A stretch of 64,000 nt of DNA from the NCBI RefSeq assembly GCF_002776525.5, contig NC_045437.1, positions 140,121,639 through 140,185,638 on the forward strand. Reading direction: 5' to 3'. The notes beneath the pieces were generated by a model, which was given only the letters and a program-made list of their open reading frames with translations, was not told where the DNA came from and searched no databases. The stretch is from Piliocolobus tephrosceles. Lineage: Eukaryota; Chordata; Mammalia; Primates; Cercopithecidae. A program made the position numbers and the translations under genes. Shown piece after piece: positions 1 through 17,829 of this stretch; position 1 is the stretch's first letter; every line of letters starts with the position of its first letter.

Positions 1-431
<431 letters not shown>

Positions 432-890
432 AGAAAGGCAGTCTCCATGTGGCTGCACAGCCCCGACCCTTGGGTGCAGCCTACAGCACAGCGTTCCCCC
501 CAGTGAACTACAGGCCCTTGCCATTTTACAAACTTCACTGCTATTCTCTGCACAAAATGAGCAGACCTCAAAGCAACAGAGTGGGAATGCTTCTGGAAAC
601 TTGGACTGCTACAGCCACGGTCCTTGCCTGGCCCTCTCTGAAGCAGCTCTCCCGGACACACTCTGCAAGCCCCCTTGCAATATTAGAACCTCACTTGGTA
701 ACACTCGTTGTCATACACTGGGTTAGCCATATGTCATCTGTCTCCCCTCACGAAACTGTGAGCTCCAAGGGAGCAGGGAATGTGCCTGCCTTGTCACCAC
801 CTCATCCCTGAAGTTCAGGGTTGAGGACCTGAAGGAGTGCCTAGAGTTTAGCACAAAGGCCTGGTGCTGAGGTCAGTGGGTGGATGCATG
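432..890. other. Intron 6 unique sequence
   Basis: No gene, exon-like segment or recognisable repeat seen. It ends at a short GGAT-type simple repeat at about 890-912. Confidence 0.5.
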
Positions 891-919
891 GATGGATGGA
901 TGGATTGATGGACAAATGC

Positions 920-1718
920 ACAAACCTTGCCTACCCACTGCTGCCCCAGCTCAACTGATGACAACTCATCCTTCAGCACCTCAGGCTAAAAACCCTGCAG
1001 TCATCTTGGAGTCCTCTCTTCCTCCCACACCCTACATCCAACTCATCTAACCACGGGCCTAACTATTCTAAGGCCAGAGTATGGCCAAGTCCCAACACCG
1101 GGCCCTGGTCCAAGCTGCTGCCCGCTCTGGTCTGGAAGACCGCAGTGCCTCCTAACTGGTCTCCCTGCTGCCACTTTTGTCCCCTACAGTCTCTGCTCCA
1201 CACAACAGCCAGAATGATAGAAATCCCTTTCAAAGATGAGTCAGATCATGCTCCATTCAAAACCTTCCCATCTCAGCCTAAAAGTCCATGGCCATCCAAT
1301 GGCTGGCCTTACATAGCCCTATCGATCTGGTCCGTCACCCACCCCTGACCTCATCTACCACCATCCCTCACTCCCCTGCAGTCATCCTGGCCTCCTATTT
1401 GGCCCTCAAACACAGTCAGCACAGCCTGCTTCAGGGCCTTTGCACTTGCTGTTCTCACAGTGTTCTTCCTCATGAGGCAGCGTGGCTTATTCCAGGAAGG
1501 CCCACCTAGCCACCTTATTTAAACCAGCTTCTCCTCTTGCCAGCATTCCTTCCTTCCATTCCCTGCTTAACTTTGTCCATGGCACTCATCACCATCTGAC
1601 CACTGTATACTTTACACACGCATGAGCATATGGTCTGTCTCCTGCCACTAGAATGTCAGGTCTACAAGGGCAGGAACTTTCCTCCGTTTTGTGCATTTCT
1701 GTGTCCCCAGTGCCAAGT
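920..1718 (+). repeat. L2 LINE 3' fragment
   Basis: Matches the L2 3' region by features such as 'cctcctaactggtctccctg', 'cagggcctttgcacttgctg' and the 'gggcaggaactt...' end. Truncated by the Alu that follows. Confidence 0.75.
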
Positions 1719-1733
1719 AAAGGGATAGATGCA

Positions 1734-2060
<327 letters not shown>

Positions 2061-2098
2061 AAAGGGATAGATGCATGGTAGAAGCCCTAGGGGGAGGA

Positions 2099-2415
2099 TT
2101 TTTTTTTTTTTTTTTTGCGACAGTCTCACTTTGTCACCTAGGCTGGAGTGCAGTGGCACAATCTTGGCTCACTGCAGCCTCGATCTCCCAGGTTCAAGTG
2201 ATCCTCCTGCCTGAGCCCTGCAAGTAGCTGGGACTACAGGCATGCACCACCATACCTGGCTAATCACCAGGTATATTTGTTTTTAGTATTTTTTTTAGTA
2301 GAGATGGGGTTTCACTATGTTGCCCAGGCTGATGTGAAACTCCTGGGCTCAAGCAATCTGCCTGCCTTAGCCTCCCAAAGTGCTAGGATTACAGGTGTGA
2401 GCTGCCACGCCCAGT
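2099..2415 (-). mobile_element. Alu (older, AluJ-like)
   Basis: Poly-T head, inverted Alu body, diverged with a small internal rearrangement near 2265-2290. It faces the preceding plus-strand Alu only 38 bases away, an inverted pair able to fold in the transcript. Confidence 0.95.
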
Positions 2416-2542
2416 CAAGAAAAAAATTTTTAAACAGCAAAAAGACTGTAACAGAGCCCTGTCCCATGTCCTCATCAGAAACCTCTTTCGAGAATGCTCA
2501 CTATTCCTTGATCCTCTGTCACAAAAGCTAAGAAAGAGCTCA

Positions 2543-2920
<378 letters not shown>

Positions 2921-3039
2921 CTAGGGAGAGGATGACCAGGCCAGGATGAACATAGGGGTCCTTCCCCTTTGGGCCTTATTCCCCCTTTGTAGAATGGGAG
3001 AGAGAAATCAGAGGCTAGGTCAGCAGGGCCGCTGGTCTG

Positions 3040-3190
3040 AGCCTTCATGGTATAGATGGAGAAGCTGAGGCCTGGGAGGGCAAGGAATGTGCCCAGAACC
3101 TCAGTGTGGGCAACTGGCAGAACTGGGATTAGAACCCAGGTCTCCTGACTCTCGGTCTGGTGCACACACCTCTAGCACAAAGGACTCAAG
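3040..3190 (-). repeat. MIR SINE fragment
   Basis: 'gagaagctgaggcctgggag...aactgggattagaacccaggtct' is the reverse complement of the MIR core. It lies in intron 5. Confidence 0.7.
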
Positions 3191-3299
3191 TACCCTGTAG
3201 TAAGTGACAAGGATGAGGGCCTTTCCTGCCTTCTCTTCATTCTACCTAGCACCCAGGGCTCGTTCCCTCCTCATTGAGCACCTCTTCCAGCTTTCCAGA

Positions 3300-3460
3300 G
3301 CCTCCCATTCTAATAAGAGCTTGGGCGCAGGAAACAAACGGCCTGAGTTTAAGTCCCATCTGGACCTCTTAGTAGCTGAAGTGACCTCCCTGAGTCTTGG
3401 TTTCTTGTCTGTGAAGGGGTTATTCTCCTGAGGCTTCAAGGAGATAGTGGTTATAAAGGC
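3300..3460 (+). repeat. MIR SINE fragment
   Basis: MIR-like order: 'gcctgagtttaagtccc', 'cctccctgagtcttggtttc', then the 'tgtctgtgaaggggtt' equivalent of the aaaatgggg stretch. In intron 5, ending 141 bases before exon 5. Confidence 0.6.
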
Positions 3461-3492
3461 AGCTCTCCCTGGGCCCTGGCCCAGAGGTGTTA

Positions 3493-3774
<282 letters not shown>

Positions 3775-3889
3775 TCAGCCCCGCCCACTGGGCCATGAGG
3801 CCCTCTAACCTGGGCCTGTGCCTGGGGATGGGAGCACATGGCCACAGTCCACTCAGGGGCTGCCTGGAAGAGTTATCTGGGCTACAGCA

Positions 3890-4065
3890 CAGAAGCAAAC
3901 AGAGCCCCAGCCCAGAGCCCTGAGTTCTAGTCTAAAGTGTGCCCTTGACTCAATGGGGGACCTTGGCCAAAACTACCTCCTCTCTAGATCCTTGGGCCCA
4001 TCTGCACAATTTGGGGTCTGGAGTCAATAACCTCAAGGGTTTCTTCTACCTCTGACATACCTGCT
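3890..4065 (+). repeat. MIR-like fragment
   Basis: Degenerate MIR core and 3' part ('gagttctagtctaaag...ggaccttggcc...tctgcacaatttgggg') in intron 4. Confidence 0.5.
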
Positions 4066-4227
4066 CTGATTCTATTCCAAAGATCCAAATCAGGTCACTT
4101 GTCTTTTATCTAATGATCTATGGAAGCTCTTTGTATATATCCAGGATGTTTGACCCTGAGATGTCTGTCTCAGATGTATTACTACAACCACCTCTGATAC
4201 GCTAAGGGTTATGAACATAAAAAACAA

Positions 4228-4524
4228 CCAGGTGCAGTGGCTCACACTTGTAACTCCAGCACTTTGGAAGGCCAAGGTGTGAGGATCGTTTGAGCCTAGG
4301 AGTTTGAGACCAGCCTAGGCAACATAGTGCGATGCCCCATCTCTACAAAAATTTTTAAAATATTAATAGCTAGGCATAGTGGCATGCACCTATAATACCA
4401 TCTACTCGGGAGGCTAAGACAGGAGGACTGCTTGATCCCAGGAGTTCAAGGCCGCAGTGAGCTATGATTGCACCACTGTACTGCCTGGGTGACAGAGGGA
4501 GGTCCTGTCTCTAAAAATAAATAA
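4228..4524 (+). mobile_element. Alu (AluJ-like)
   Basis: Complete but diverged dimer with an A-rich tail. It abuts an Alu in the opposite orientation. Confidence 0.94.
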
Positions 4525-5679
<1,155 letters not shown>

Positions 5680-5778
5680 CTAGGACAGGCAGGGGAAAAA
5701 GGAAGGAGTGAGGGAAAGCCAGGAGCTCCCTGCTCCTCCCACTGAAGGCAGTGAAAAAATGTGGAAGCCCCTTGTTCA

Positions 5779-6096
<318 letters not shown>

Positions 6097-6229
6097 TCAA
6101 GAAGGCAACAGCAGGCATTAAACCACGTAATGGGCTCCCTCTGAGCATGGGGCTCTGTGTGGCTGCACAGATCACACATACCCTTGAAGCCAGCCCTACG
6201 CTGCCTTCCCCCAGGCCTCTGACAAGGGA

Positions 6230-6520
6230 AAACCTAGACTCCCACCCAGCTCTGCTATGTGTCCTTGAAAAGGTTTCACACTCCTCTAGGTCTCGGTTTC
6301 GTCAAATATAAAACAGGGATGATAATATCTCCCTCATAAGGTTCTTGGAAGAATCAAGTAAGATAACCACATGTATCCCAGCTATTCAGGAGGCTAAGGT
6401 AGGAGGATCGCTTGAGCCCAGGAGTTAGAATCCAACATGGGTCCAACTATAAGACCCTGCTCTAAAACGATTAAACAATTATAAAAAAGATATTGTACGT
6501 AAAACTGCCTGACATCTGGT
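6230..6520 (+). repeat. MIR interrupted by an Alu-monomer fragment
   Basis: MIR core at 6230-6370 ('ctcggtttcgtcaaatataaaacagggatgataat'), then an Alu-like monomer (about 6372-6490, 'cccagctattcaggaggctaagg'), then MIR tail 'aactgcctgacatctggtaagtg'. The order shows the Alu piece inserted into the MIR. Confidence 0.6.
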
Positions 6521-6748
6521 AAGTGACGAAAAATGGTGGCCAATGCTATGTCTGTGGTCACCGCCGCTGTGAGCCTGTGTCTTCATCTATCAAATGTGGA
6601 GGATTTCTCCTTGCTGATGGAATGCAAAGCTGATATTAAAAGGGCCATGACCTTTCCAAGGATGGGACACTGTGCACCCAGCAATGCAGTCCTCCCATGT
6701 GCCACGTACCCAGTACTTTGCAAGTCAATGAAGGGACACTGACACTTA

Positions 6749-7159
<411 letters not shown>

Positions 7160-7254
7160 CTATCAGAGCATTTTACAAACTAAAAGTCCTGGCCCTCCCC
7201 AGGCAATGCAGTCACCACCAGCATCTTGCCAGGGCCGTGCACTGCCTGGTGGAC

Positions 7255-7450
7255 ATGCATGCTCCAGCTGTGTGGCCTTAGGCAAGTTACCTCAGCTCCC
7301 TGAGCCTCAGTGCCTACCTCTGTAAAATGGGACTCAGAACAATACCCACCTCACAGGGCTGCTATAAGGACCCAATGAAGCAACGCCCAGAAAGGGCTAA
7401 GCAGAGGGACTCACCAAACCCTGAATAGGAGCTGCTATTGGTATTATTTA
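7255..7450 (+). repeat. MIR SINE
   Basis: Long MIR match: 'gctgtgtggccttaggcaag', 'ctctgtaaaatgggactcag', 'cacctcacagggctgctata'. Confidence 0.75.
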
Positions 7451-7795
7451 AATTGTGCTGGACAGCCAGTACTGTACAAGCTAATGAGGCGACATTCATG
7501 TCTCTGAAAGAAGGGCTCTGTTGTAGGCTGTGCTTGGGATTAAAGAAAAAAACAAAAACAACAACAACAACAAAAAACTCTGCCCTTTCTGACTCACAAA
7601 AATGTTTAAGGCAAGTAGGATTATGGCTGGAGAAGCACTTTGCAATCTGAACTGAGCTGAGTGCATGAAAGACGGTGCCTCTATTTGTATTTTTGATTTG
7701 TATTCTATTTTTCTATTTCTATTGTTCTATAGAAATGGCTTCAGACTGCTATCATTCCTCTCACTTTAAAAATAGGAAAAATAGAGCCAGGTGCG

Positions 7796-8073
7796 ACAGC
7801 TCATGCTTATAAACCCAGCACTTAGGGAGGCCTAGGTGGGCGCAGCGCTTGACTCTGGGAGTTCCAGATCGGCCTGGGCAACATGCGAAACCTGCCCTCT
7901 ACAAAAAACTAGCTGGGTATGGTGGCATGTGCCTGTAATCCGAGCTACTCAGGAGGCTGAGGTAGGAGGATTGCTTGTGCTCAGCATCGCTTGAGTGAGC
8001 TGTGATCCCGACACTGCACTCCAGCCTGGGTGGCAGAGTGAGACTCTATCTCAAAAAAAAAAAAAAAAAAAAA
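7796..8073 (+). mobile_element. Alu (AluJ-like), diverged
   Basis: Dimeric Alu with several indels and a poly-A tail. Confidence 0.92.
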
Positions 8074-9217
8074 TTAGAATAGGGAAAATAAATGAGAGAG
8101 AGCTATTCAGGGCTTATAGGAAGACAGTGAGCCCAGGAGCCTGATCTCCTCAGGCTCAACCTGACCCTGGACCACAGTCCCTCCAGAACCCACTGGACAG
8201 GCAGCAAGAACCCAGGTTCCTGCAGGAGAAAACGAGCTTGGGCCACTGGAAGAACACCTCAAGTAGAACGCAAAGCAATCTACCTTGCCAGAGGCAGGTG
8301 GTGGCACTGCATGAAGACTTAAGACAGGAAGGCTAAAATGTTCTTTAAACAGGAGAGCCTTTAAGAGAATGGAATCTCAGGAGGAAACACAATGCATAAA
8401 AGCAGGCCAAAGCAGCACTGCTGGTGCCACTGAGGCAGAGCCTGGAGGGCTGAACCTGGCACTGAAACATCCCCCTATGCAGGCACCTATGGAAGACCCC
8501 TGGGGTACCAGGAAACAGCCTGAAAACCTCCCATTCACCCCATCTCATCATTTTATTGCTGAGGCTCAGGCATGGGAGGGGACCTGCCCAAGTCACCTAG
8601 TCCATTAGGGTCAAATTAGGACTTGACTCAAATTAGGTCTTAACTCCCCAGACAGTGCCTGCTCCCAAATGCCATCCATTCTGCTCTTCTCTAGAGGTGT
8701 AAGGAAAAGCAGAGTTCACTCCTGACCAAGGCAGGGGGATGAATGCCACCAGGAACTTCCTTCCAGGCCCCAAGGCCAACCCTTACCAGAGATTTTGGAA
8801 TTACTCAGAAAAGTATTCCTCTTACAAGTCTCTTTTTAAAGCCTCCTGCTAACATCAAAGACAAGCCTGGGTTTGGTGTTAATATGTTTCTAACACTTGC
8901 TAATCTCCTATAAGAGAGGACAGGCTGTCAGCAGACAGCAGAATGTCTCTAGAAATTAATCCCCCTGTTTTGTTTTCACTGGATTTATTGTTATGGTTGC
9001 CCTCTATTTATGGCAACTGATCCGGATTTCCTATTTACACTAGGATGCCATCTCCTTTGCAAATAAGTTTAAGTAAAATAGTGAGTAGATGAAAACTGTA
9101 TTTTAAAGATTGTTTAATGGTCTTAATTTGTAGGCTCTTTGTCACAATGACAGTTCACATGTGTGTAAAATCTTGTGGCCTGCAAAGTGCTTTTACATAG
9201 TTTTGCTTAGTAAACAC
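8074..9217. other. Intron 3 unique sequence, possible conserved non-coding element
   Basis: No exon or confident transposon. The part at 8880-9210 is AT-rich and repeat-free with an inverted repeat (gttgcc at 8996-9001, ggcaac at 9012-9017) and homeobox-like TAATCC and AATTAAT motifs. See findings. Confidence 0.4.
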
Positions 9218-9519
9218 TTTTTTTTTTTTTTTTTTTTGGAGACAGGGTCTTGCTCTATGACCCAGGCTGGAATGCCATACACAATCATGGTTCACTGCAG
9301 TGTCAACCTCCCAAGCACAACCAATCCTCCTGCCTCAGCCTCCCAGATAGCTAGGGCTACAGGACTACTACCACCACACCCAGCTAATGTTTTATGTTTT
9401 GTAGAGACAAGGTCTCCCTATGTTGCTCAAGCTAGTCTCAAACTCCTGGGCTCAAGCAATCCTCCTGCCTGGGCCTCTCAAAGTGCTGGGATTATAAGCA
9501 CAAGCCACCACACCCAGCC
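9218..9519 (-). mobile_element. Alu (AluJ-like)
   Basis: Poly-T head and inverted, diverged Alu body in intron 3. Confidence 0.94.
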
Positions 9520-10141
<622 letters not shown>

Positions 10142-10326
10142 TGATACTTGCTTCTAATAAGACAATTAATAAAAACCAACTGGCAGGATAGGAAGCAGGG
10201 TGGGACTGTCTTTTAAGTAACTCTCAGCACAGGGGAGATACAGATGGGGCACATCCACGATGGGGCACCTGAAGGCTGAAGCTTGCCAGGCCCTGCCTGC
10301 CTTGCCCAGGCTGGCATCCCCGGTCA

Positions 10327-10830
<504 letters not shown>

Positions 10831-10919
10831 TCAATGGGGGGCAGGAGGGGGAATAGAACTGTCACATCCAGAACCCTAAAGGACACAGACTCTCACATGT
10901 GGACCATAACAGTGGTATC

Positions 10920-11140
10920 AATATTCACCAACATTCATGGAGGGCTCACCACCCTGGCCCTGCGCTCCACCCTGCACAATAATATACTCACAAACACACA
11001 TGACTCACTTACCAAAGTCAGGCACTTGGTGCTGTGCACTTTGCAGACAGGAATGCTGTTAATCCTCCAATGACCCCATGATGGAGACACTGCTCTCATA
11101 CCCATTTTACACATAGGAGATGGGGCCTAGAGAGGCTAAA
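10920..11140 (-). repeat. MIR SINE fragment
   Basis: Inverted MIR: 'tgctgttaatcctccaatgacccc', 'cccattttacacataggaga', about 100 bases upstream of the exon 3 acceptor. Confidence 0.55.
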
Positions 11141-11149
11141 CCACACAGA

Positions 11150-11345
11150 AGAAAATCTAGCAGTTGAGAACATGAATCCTGCTAGACTGCCTGACTTTGG
11201 GCAAGTTATATCACCTCTCTGTGCCTCAGTTTCTGCTGTAAAATGTGGCTAAGAACAGAAAATAACTCCAGGGATGGTAGAGGATGATCAGTATCAATAC
11301 CAGCAAAGTGCTCAGAATAGGGCCTGTGGCATGATCAGAAACTGC
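11150..11345 (+). repeat. MIR SINE
   Basis: 'gactttgggcaagttat', 'ctctgtgcctcagtttctg' and 'gtgctcagaatagggcctg' in MIR order. Confidence 0.7.
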
Positions 11346-11839
11346 TCATTCAGTCCTCATATCAGCCTGCGTATCCCACTTCACAGGTGTGGAAACCGAG
11401 GCTTGGAGGGGCATGCTGCCCTCAGTAGCACAGTGGTTGGCAGGAGCTATGAATCACTGCCAAGAGGTCGAGCCCTAGCACTCACACACCTAACCACCAG
11501 GTGTGGTTGCCTGGGATTTCCAAACTGGCTCTGGCCACGCAACCTTTTCTTCAGGAGACATCTTACGTGGATGCTAATGCAGACGCTCAAAGAGGAGGTT
11601 TCTGCTGGGGGTGCCCCACATGCTCCTAGCACTCCAGAGGCCACTCCCTCACCATGGTGCCTGCCTGGTCATTGCCATCAGTGGTGAAGGCTCTGCCTCC
11701 CTTCTCTCAAGGCATGCGGCTGCCCAGCTCCCTGGAAGTCTGAAGTCAGTGTGCCCCAGTCCCATCTTCCCTAGGCTCACAGCCCGTTCCTTCCTCACCC
11801 TCTCAGCTACCTGCTCCTGAATATGGTACAATTTGTCCT

Positions 11840-12110
11840 TGTTCCTGTGCCAATTCCATTCTGTCTTCTTGGCCTGACAAACTCCTGCTCATACTTCAAA
11901 CCCAATGCATATATCCTCTTCTCTGCACTGGCCTCCCTGAGACCATGTTAAAGCCTCAGCTGGAGCATTTCTCACCTCAGCTGCAATATTATATTTTCAG
12001 CATTCTATCTCCCACCAGCCTGCAACCCCTTAAGTTCAGGGCTATGATGTTTCACCTTTGGATCCCTGGTGCCCAGCTTGATACCCAGCAGGAACACACA
12101 CAATTTAATG
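11840..12110 (+). repeat. L2-like LINE fragment
   Basis: L2 3'-type content ('tcatacttcaaaccc', 'ccttaagttcagggctatga', 'ccctggtgcccagcttgata'). Diverged. Confidence 0.5.
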
Positions 12111-12169
12111 CAGAAACTGGATTTTTAAAAGAAATAAAAGAGGAACAGCCAGCTCTCCAGTACCTGGCA

Positions 12170-13130
<961 letters not shown>

Positions 13131-13860
13131 AGCTGCTCAGAGGGCACTCACAGGGGCATGCAGGTCAGTGGTGGGGGCGGCGTAAAGTCTCGGCTGAGCC
13201 TGTGCCCGTTGCAGAGCTGCACTTGTCCAGAAGAGTGCCTTTCACTCATCTCCTCTAATTCCCAAAAAGGCTCTGCAGGGCCCTGGCCTCATAAACCACA
13301 TTAAGTAGCCTGCATGTGATTCTCCAAACATCAAGAGTACCTCCCCACCCTGTCTTGAGCCAGCCTCGGGTGCTGAGGCCCAGTGCACAGCCCAATTCTC
13401 AGCTACCTCCCCAGCTCCAGGCTGCTCACGACTCCTAAGACAGCCCTGACCAAGGATGGGAACTACTTGGGCTGCGTGGGGACAAAAGCGGTAGGTCCCT
13501 GAGACATTTCAGGCCTTGTCTGTCGCCTGCTGAGGCCTGGGATGCCACACTGGACCACGGGTGCTGAGGGATCCCATTTCAAAGTCCCGACCCTGAGCTG
13601 ACTGCCAGGTGCTTGCGGCTCAGTCAGCTGCCCAGCCATCCAGGAAGGCAGAAAGCCAAGTCACTGATGGCCTATCCGTTGGCAATGAAATGAACCAGCC
13701 AAGAAGGGAATGGAGGGCCTCAGCACCGACAGGCTGGCCTCACTGCAGGCCTCACCCCACAGCACTGGAAATCCCTCTTGCTCCTCACCACTGAGTATCC
13801 ACTCTGGAGACACCAAATCTTCCAATGGGGTCCACCAGGCAGAGGGAGGAGGAGCCCTGA
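13131..13860. other. Intron 2 unique sequence
   Basis: Nothing recognised beyond ordinary, moderately GC-rich intron. Confidence 0.5.
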
Positions 13861-13999
13861 TTCGGGAATGCCGAGGTAGAGGCCAAGCACAGATCTCACC
13901 ATTACCTGGGGGACCTTGGGAATCCCACATCTCCTCGCTGAGCCTCAGGCTCCCTGTCAGTCCATTTGCTCTTATATTATCTCCTGTGGCTGGGTTAGA

Positions 14000-14430
14000 A
14001 ACAACAAGCTTGACTGTCAGATCTTGGCTCTATGACTTACCACAGGTTGAGCATCCCTAATCTGAAAATCCAAAATGCTCCAAAATCCAAAACTTTTTGA
14101 GCACCAGTGTGACCCCCAAAGGTCATGCTCAAAGGAAATGCTTACTGCAGCATTCTGGATTTCAGATTTTCAGATTAGGGATGCTCAACTGGTAAGTAGA
14201 ATGCAAGCATTCCAAAATCTGAGACCCTTCTGGTCCCCAGTATTTCAGACAAGAGACACTCACCTGTAGCTATGTCATTCTGGACAAACCATTTAACTTT
14301 TTGAACCTCAGGTCCTTATCTGAAAACAAAGTGCCTACTTCACAGAATAGCTGTGAGAATTAGACATGAAATGCCTGCAAAGCACTGAGCTCAGTGACTG
14401 GGACACAATAAGTGCCCAGTGAAAGAGGTC
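14000..14430 (+). repeat. MIR SINE split by a Tigger-family element
   Basis: The left part ends 'agatcttggctctatgacttac'; the right part resumes 'tagctatgtcattctgg...cctcaggtccttatctgaaaac...'. Together they give a continuous MIR. Confidence 0.75.
14043..14266 (-). mobile_element. Tigger-family (MER2-like) non-autonomous DNA transposon
   Basis: Terminal motifs CAGGTTGAGCATCCC and ...CACTCACCTG, with the internal 'gattagggatgctcaac' and 'cttctggtccccagtat' typical of MER2-like elements. Sits at a TA target (right TA at 14267-14268; left copy mutated to CA). No coding capacity. Confidence 0.75.
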
Positions 14431-14659
14431 AGGTAGTCCTTGCCAGACCCCTGCCAGGGTGTGTTTAGCTCCAGGTCACCTGGAATTTCAAGGATGAAGC
14501 ATGACAGTGCCAGGAAGTAGGGATCCAGATGAGGGTGACCCTATTCCCACCCTCCAAGATCTCACAGGGGCACACATTGGTCAGGACCACAAGACAGACA
14601 CAGCGCTACCACCGCTGTATGCTGAACCTGGAGATGACAAAGCATGATAGCTCCCATGT

Positions 14660-14830
14660 ATTGAGTGGCTCCGGTACCAGACAATGGGCTCAGTGCTCCC
14701 CACCCACCATCTTGTTTTCAACACAGACCAGTGAGGCAGGAGCTGTAATTGGCCCCGCTTTGCAGATGAGTTGAGCATTTTTACCCAGAGTCACTCTGTT
14801 TCTAAGTGACAGAGAGATCTGAACCTGTCT
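14660..14830 (-). repeat. MIR SINE fragment
   Basis: 'gtattgagtggctccggtac...gaggcaggagctgtaatt...ttgcagatgag...agtcactctgtttctaag', reverse MIR order. Confidence 0.6.
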
Positions 14831-15334
14831 GGACTTTTAAGTCCCTGCTCTCACACTGCCCTGGGAATCCAGCATCAGTGGGAACTGGAAAATGAGTCTC
14901 CAGATCCCTGGAGCCCACAAACACTCCCCACTTGGCAAGTTCAGTACACAGCGGGGAAGCTGGTCTTGCGGAAAGAGTGGAAAGATGTACCTTGACCACC
15001 AGGGGGCATGCATTTGAGCAGAAAATCACAAGCCTCTGCTCAAAACCAATGATAGTCTAGTCCTAGGCAACAGGGTAGGAAGAGCACCAAGTCCTGGAAT
15101 TACCACTGGCCCCACAGTGAGACTCTGAATGTGTCCCCACCCCTCCCTGGGTCTCCTGTTCACCTTCTGCAGAGCAAGGAATTGGGGCCAGACAGCACCC
15201 AGCTCCATTGTACCAATTATGCCCAATGACCACAGCCCACTGCCTGGTCCCCAGAAACAGTGGGAGCTCTGTGCACTGGGTGTGACCTCTGATGCCACTT
15301 CTTCTGAATAAATGGCATGTGATGCTCCTGGACT
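14831..15334. other. Intron 2 unique sequence
   Basis: No gene or recognised repeat. Confidence 0.5.
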
Positions 15335-15562
15335 CATCACATCGTGGTTAAGAGGCCTCTGGGGCCAGACTGCTTGAGTTCAAATACCAGACCTATACTC
15401 ATCAGAGGCGTAAGCCTGGACACACTGCTTATCCTCTTTGCCTCAGTTTCCTCCTATCTTAAATCAGGCTGCTAGCCACCTGCCTTGGTATGAAGTGTGT
15501 GAATCTGCATGACGCATGTAGATGGTGCATGGCACTGAGTGAGCACTCAATAAACGCCAGCA
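15335..15562 (+). repeat. MIR SINE
   Basis: 'ggggccagactgcttgagttcaaat', 'tgcctcagtttcctcct' and the 3' end 'gagcactcaataaacgccag'. Confidence 0.75.
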
Positions 15563-16029
15563 GTCCTGATGCTTTTCAGGCCTGGGGCTCTGAATAGAAC
15601 TTAATGAAGTTCATGGCAGGAAAGGGTACAGAGTCCAAGAGAAAAGAGAAAAACAGACAATGAAGATAGTCTGACTTGATGTCATTGTAAAGCCATAAAT
15701 CAGGCCAGCGTTCCCCTGAGGGCACTCTATAAAAGAAAGGGTTTTGTGATCAAGCCAGTTGAGAACAAATCTCACTGGTTGCTCTACTGCAGGACTTCTA
15801 AGGACCTTCAAATTCTTGGCTCACAATACCTTTCAGTGGCAGAGCTTCCTGCTGTACTAGTGTGTGAAAGAACATGCCATGAGAAACCCTGCAGGAGACA
15901 GGGCCCAGTGCACAAGCGCACCAGGAAGGCCTGGCACAAACGGGCACCCAGCAGCAGACACAGGTCACTTCTGACCCATCTCCCACTCCTCCTCTCCTGC
16001 TTCTCCTCTCCTGGCTCACACCAAGCAAG
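15563..16029. other. Intron 2 unique sequence
   Basis: Nothing recognised. Reading frames here are open by chance. Confidence 0.5.
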
Positions 16030-16390
16030 AGGCTGCCTTAGGACTTGTGCACTTACTGTCCCTTCTTCCTGGAAGGCTCTTTGCACAGAAAGCCACACGG
16101 CTCCTCCCTTCACTTATTTCAGGTCACTTTATCAAAGACGACTTTCCCAAAATAATGTCAAGCTCCCACCCCCACTGCCCTCTGTGTCCTTTCTCTGCTT
16201 TGTTGCTTTTTGTACTGATCACACCTGCCCCATCCTGTGTTTATTTGCTCACTGCCTGTCACCCACCCACTCCCACAGCACTGAAATGCCAGCTCCATGA
16301 CAGCAGGGACTTTGACTACTTCGATCACCGCTAGCACAGGACCACAAACACTGTGAGTGCTCAGTAAATATTTGTTGAATGAAGGAACAA
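16030..16390 (+). repeat. L2 LINE 3' end
   Basis: 'ccatgacagcagggactttgactac' and the terminal 'tgctcagtaaatatttgttgaatgaagg' are L2 3' end hallmarks. Confidence 0.75.
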
Positions 16391-16709
16391 ATTCCCTGCC
16401 ACCTCCAAAGCATCCAACTAGAGTCCCAGCTAGTGTCTGTTCTCATCTAGCAGGTCAGACTTCTCTGACCACAGCCTCTGGATCCCCCGCCATTCCCAAC
16501 CTCCCCACCCCAAGGACAGATTCTCTGTGACACCCTTTCTACAAGGACCCCAATCCCAGTGGTCATTCTGGGAGCCCCATAAAGCCCAGAGCAGCTCCCC
16601 ATCTGCCCAGCAGGATTTCATTCTTCTCTTTCTCCTCATGCAAAATGGCTCTGGGTCAGGAGGTACATTAACGCCATACTCCACCACCACCGAGAGGAAA
16701 GAGCATGGG

Positions 16710-16860
16710 AGAGAGAGCCCAAACTATCCGTGTCTAGGTTCAAATCTCGGCTTCCCCACTTACAGGCTTCATAACCTTACATAAGTAACTTAACCCCCAG
16801 AGCCTTGGTTTGCTCATCTGAAATATGGGTGCACACGCCCTCCCTAGGGGAGATTGCCTT
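16710..16860 (+). repeat. MIR SINE fragment
   Basis: 'gtctaggttcaaatctcggcttcc', 'aagtaacttaacccccagagcc', 'gctcatctgaaatatggg'. Confidence 0.65.
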
Positions 16861-16919
16861 GACAGGTTTTGGGGCACCTAGCAGAGCATGCCCCTCTGAC
16901 TTCACACTTATCCCTGTGG

Positions 16920-17160
16920 CCTCCTTTACACAAGCACCTGCTGTGTGCTGGACCCCATGCACAGCAGATGATCCCCCTGGCACACTCCCCTAATACTTAC
17001 AAAGCACTTGCCAGGCAGTGGGCACCACCATGCTCCCCGTGCTTTACATATACTCACTCATTTAACCCTCCCAACAACCCCGGGAGGCGGGTGCTACCAT
17101 TACACCCACTTCACAGATGAGAAGTCAGGCACTGAGCTGTGAGTCTGGAGAGGGGACTCT
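16920..17160 (-). repeat. MIR SINE fragment
   Basis: Inverted MIR: 'tgccaggcagtgggcacc', 'tttacatatactcactcatttaaccctcccaac', 'cttcacagatgagaagt'. It ends within about 30 bases of exon 2. Confidence 0.65.
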
Positions 17161-17170
17161 GAACTGCTCA

Positions 17171-17749
<579 letters not shown>

Positions 17750-17829
17750 CTACCCCAAGGCCCCACACAGGAGGAGACACGAGAATCGTCCACTGACCAA
17801 CAAATTCACAGAGACTTAGGAAGCAAGGC

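Noticed and set aside
15746..16300. 184-codon plus-strand open frame in intron 2
   Set aside because: Its second half is L2 3' sequence. No recognisable protein.
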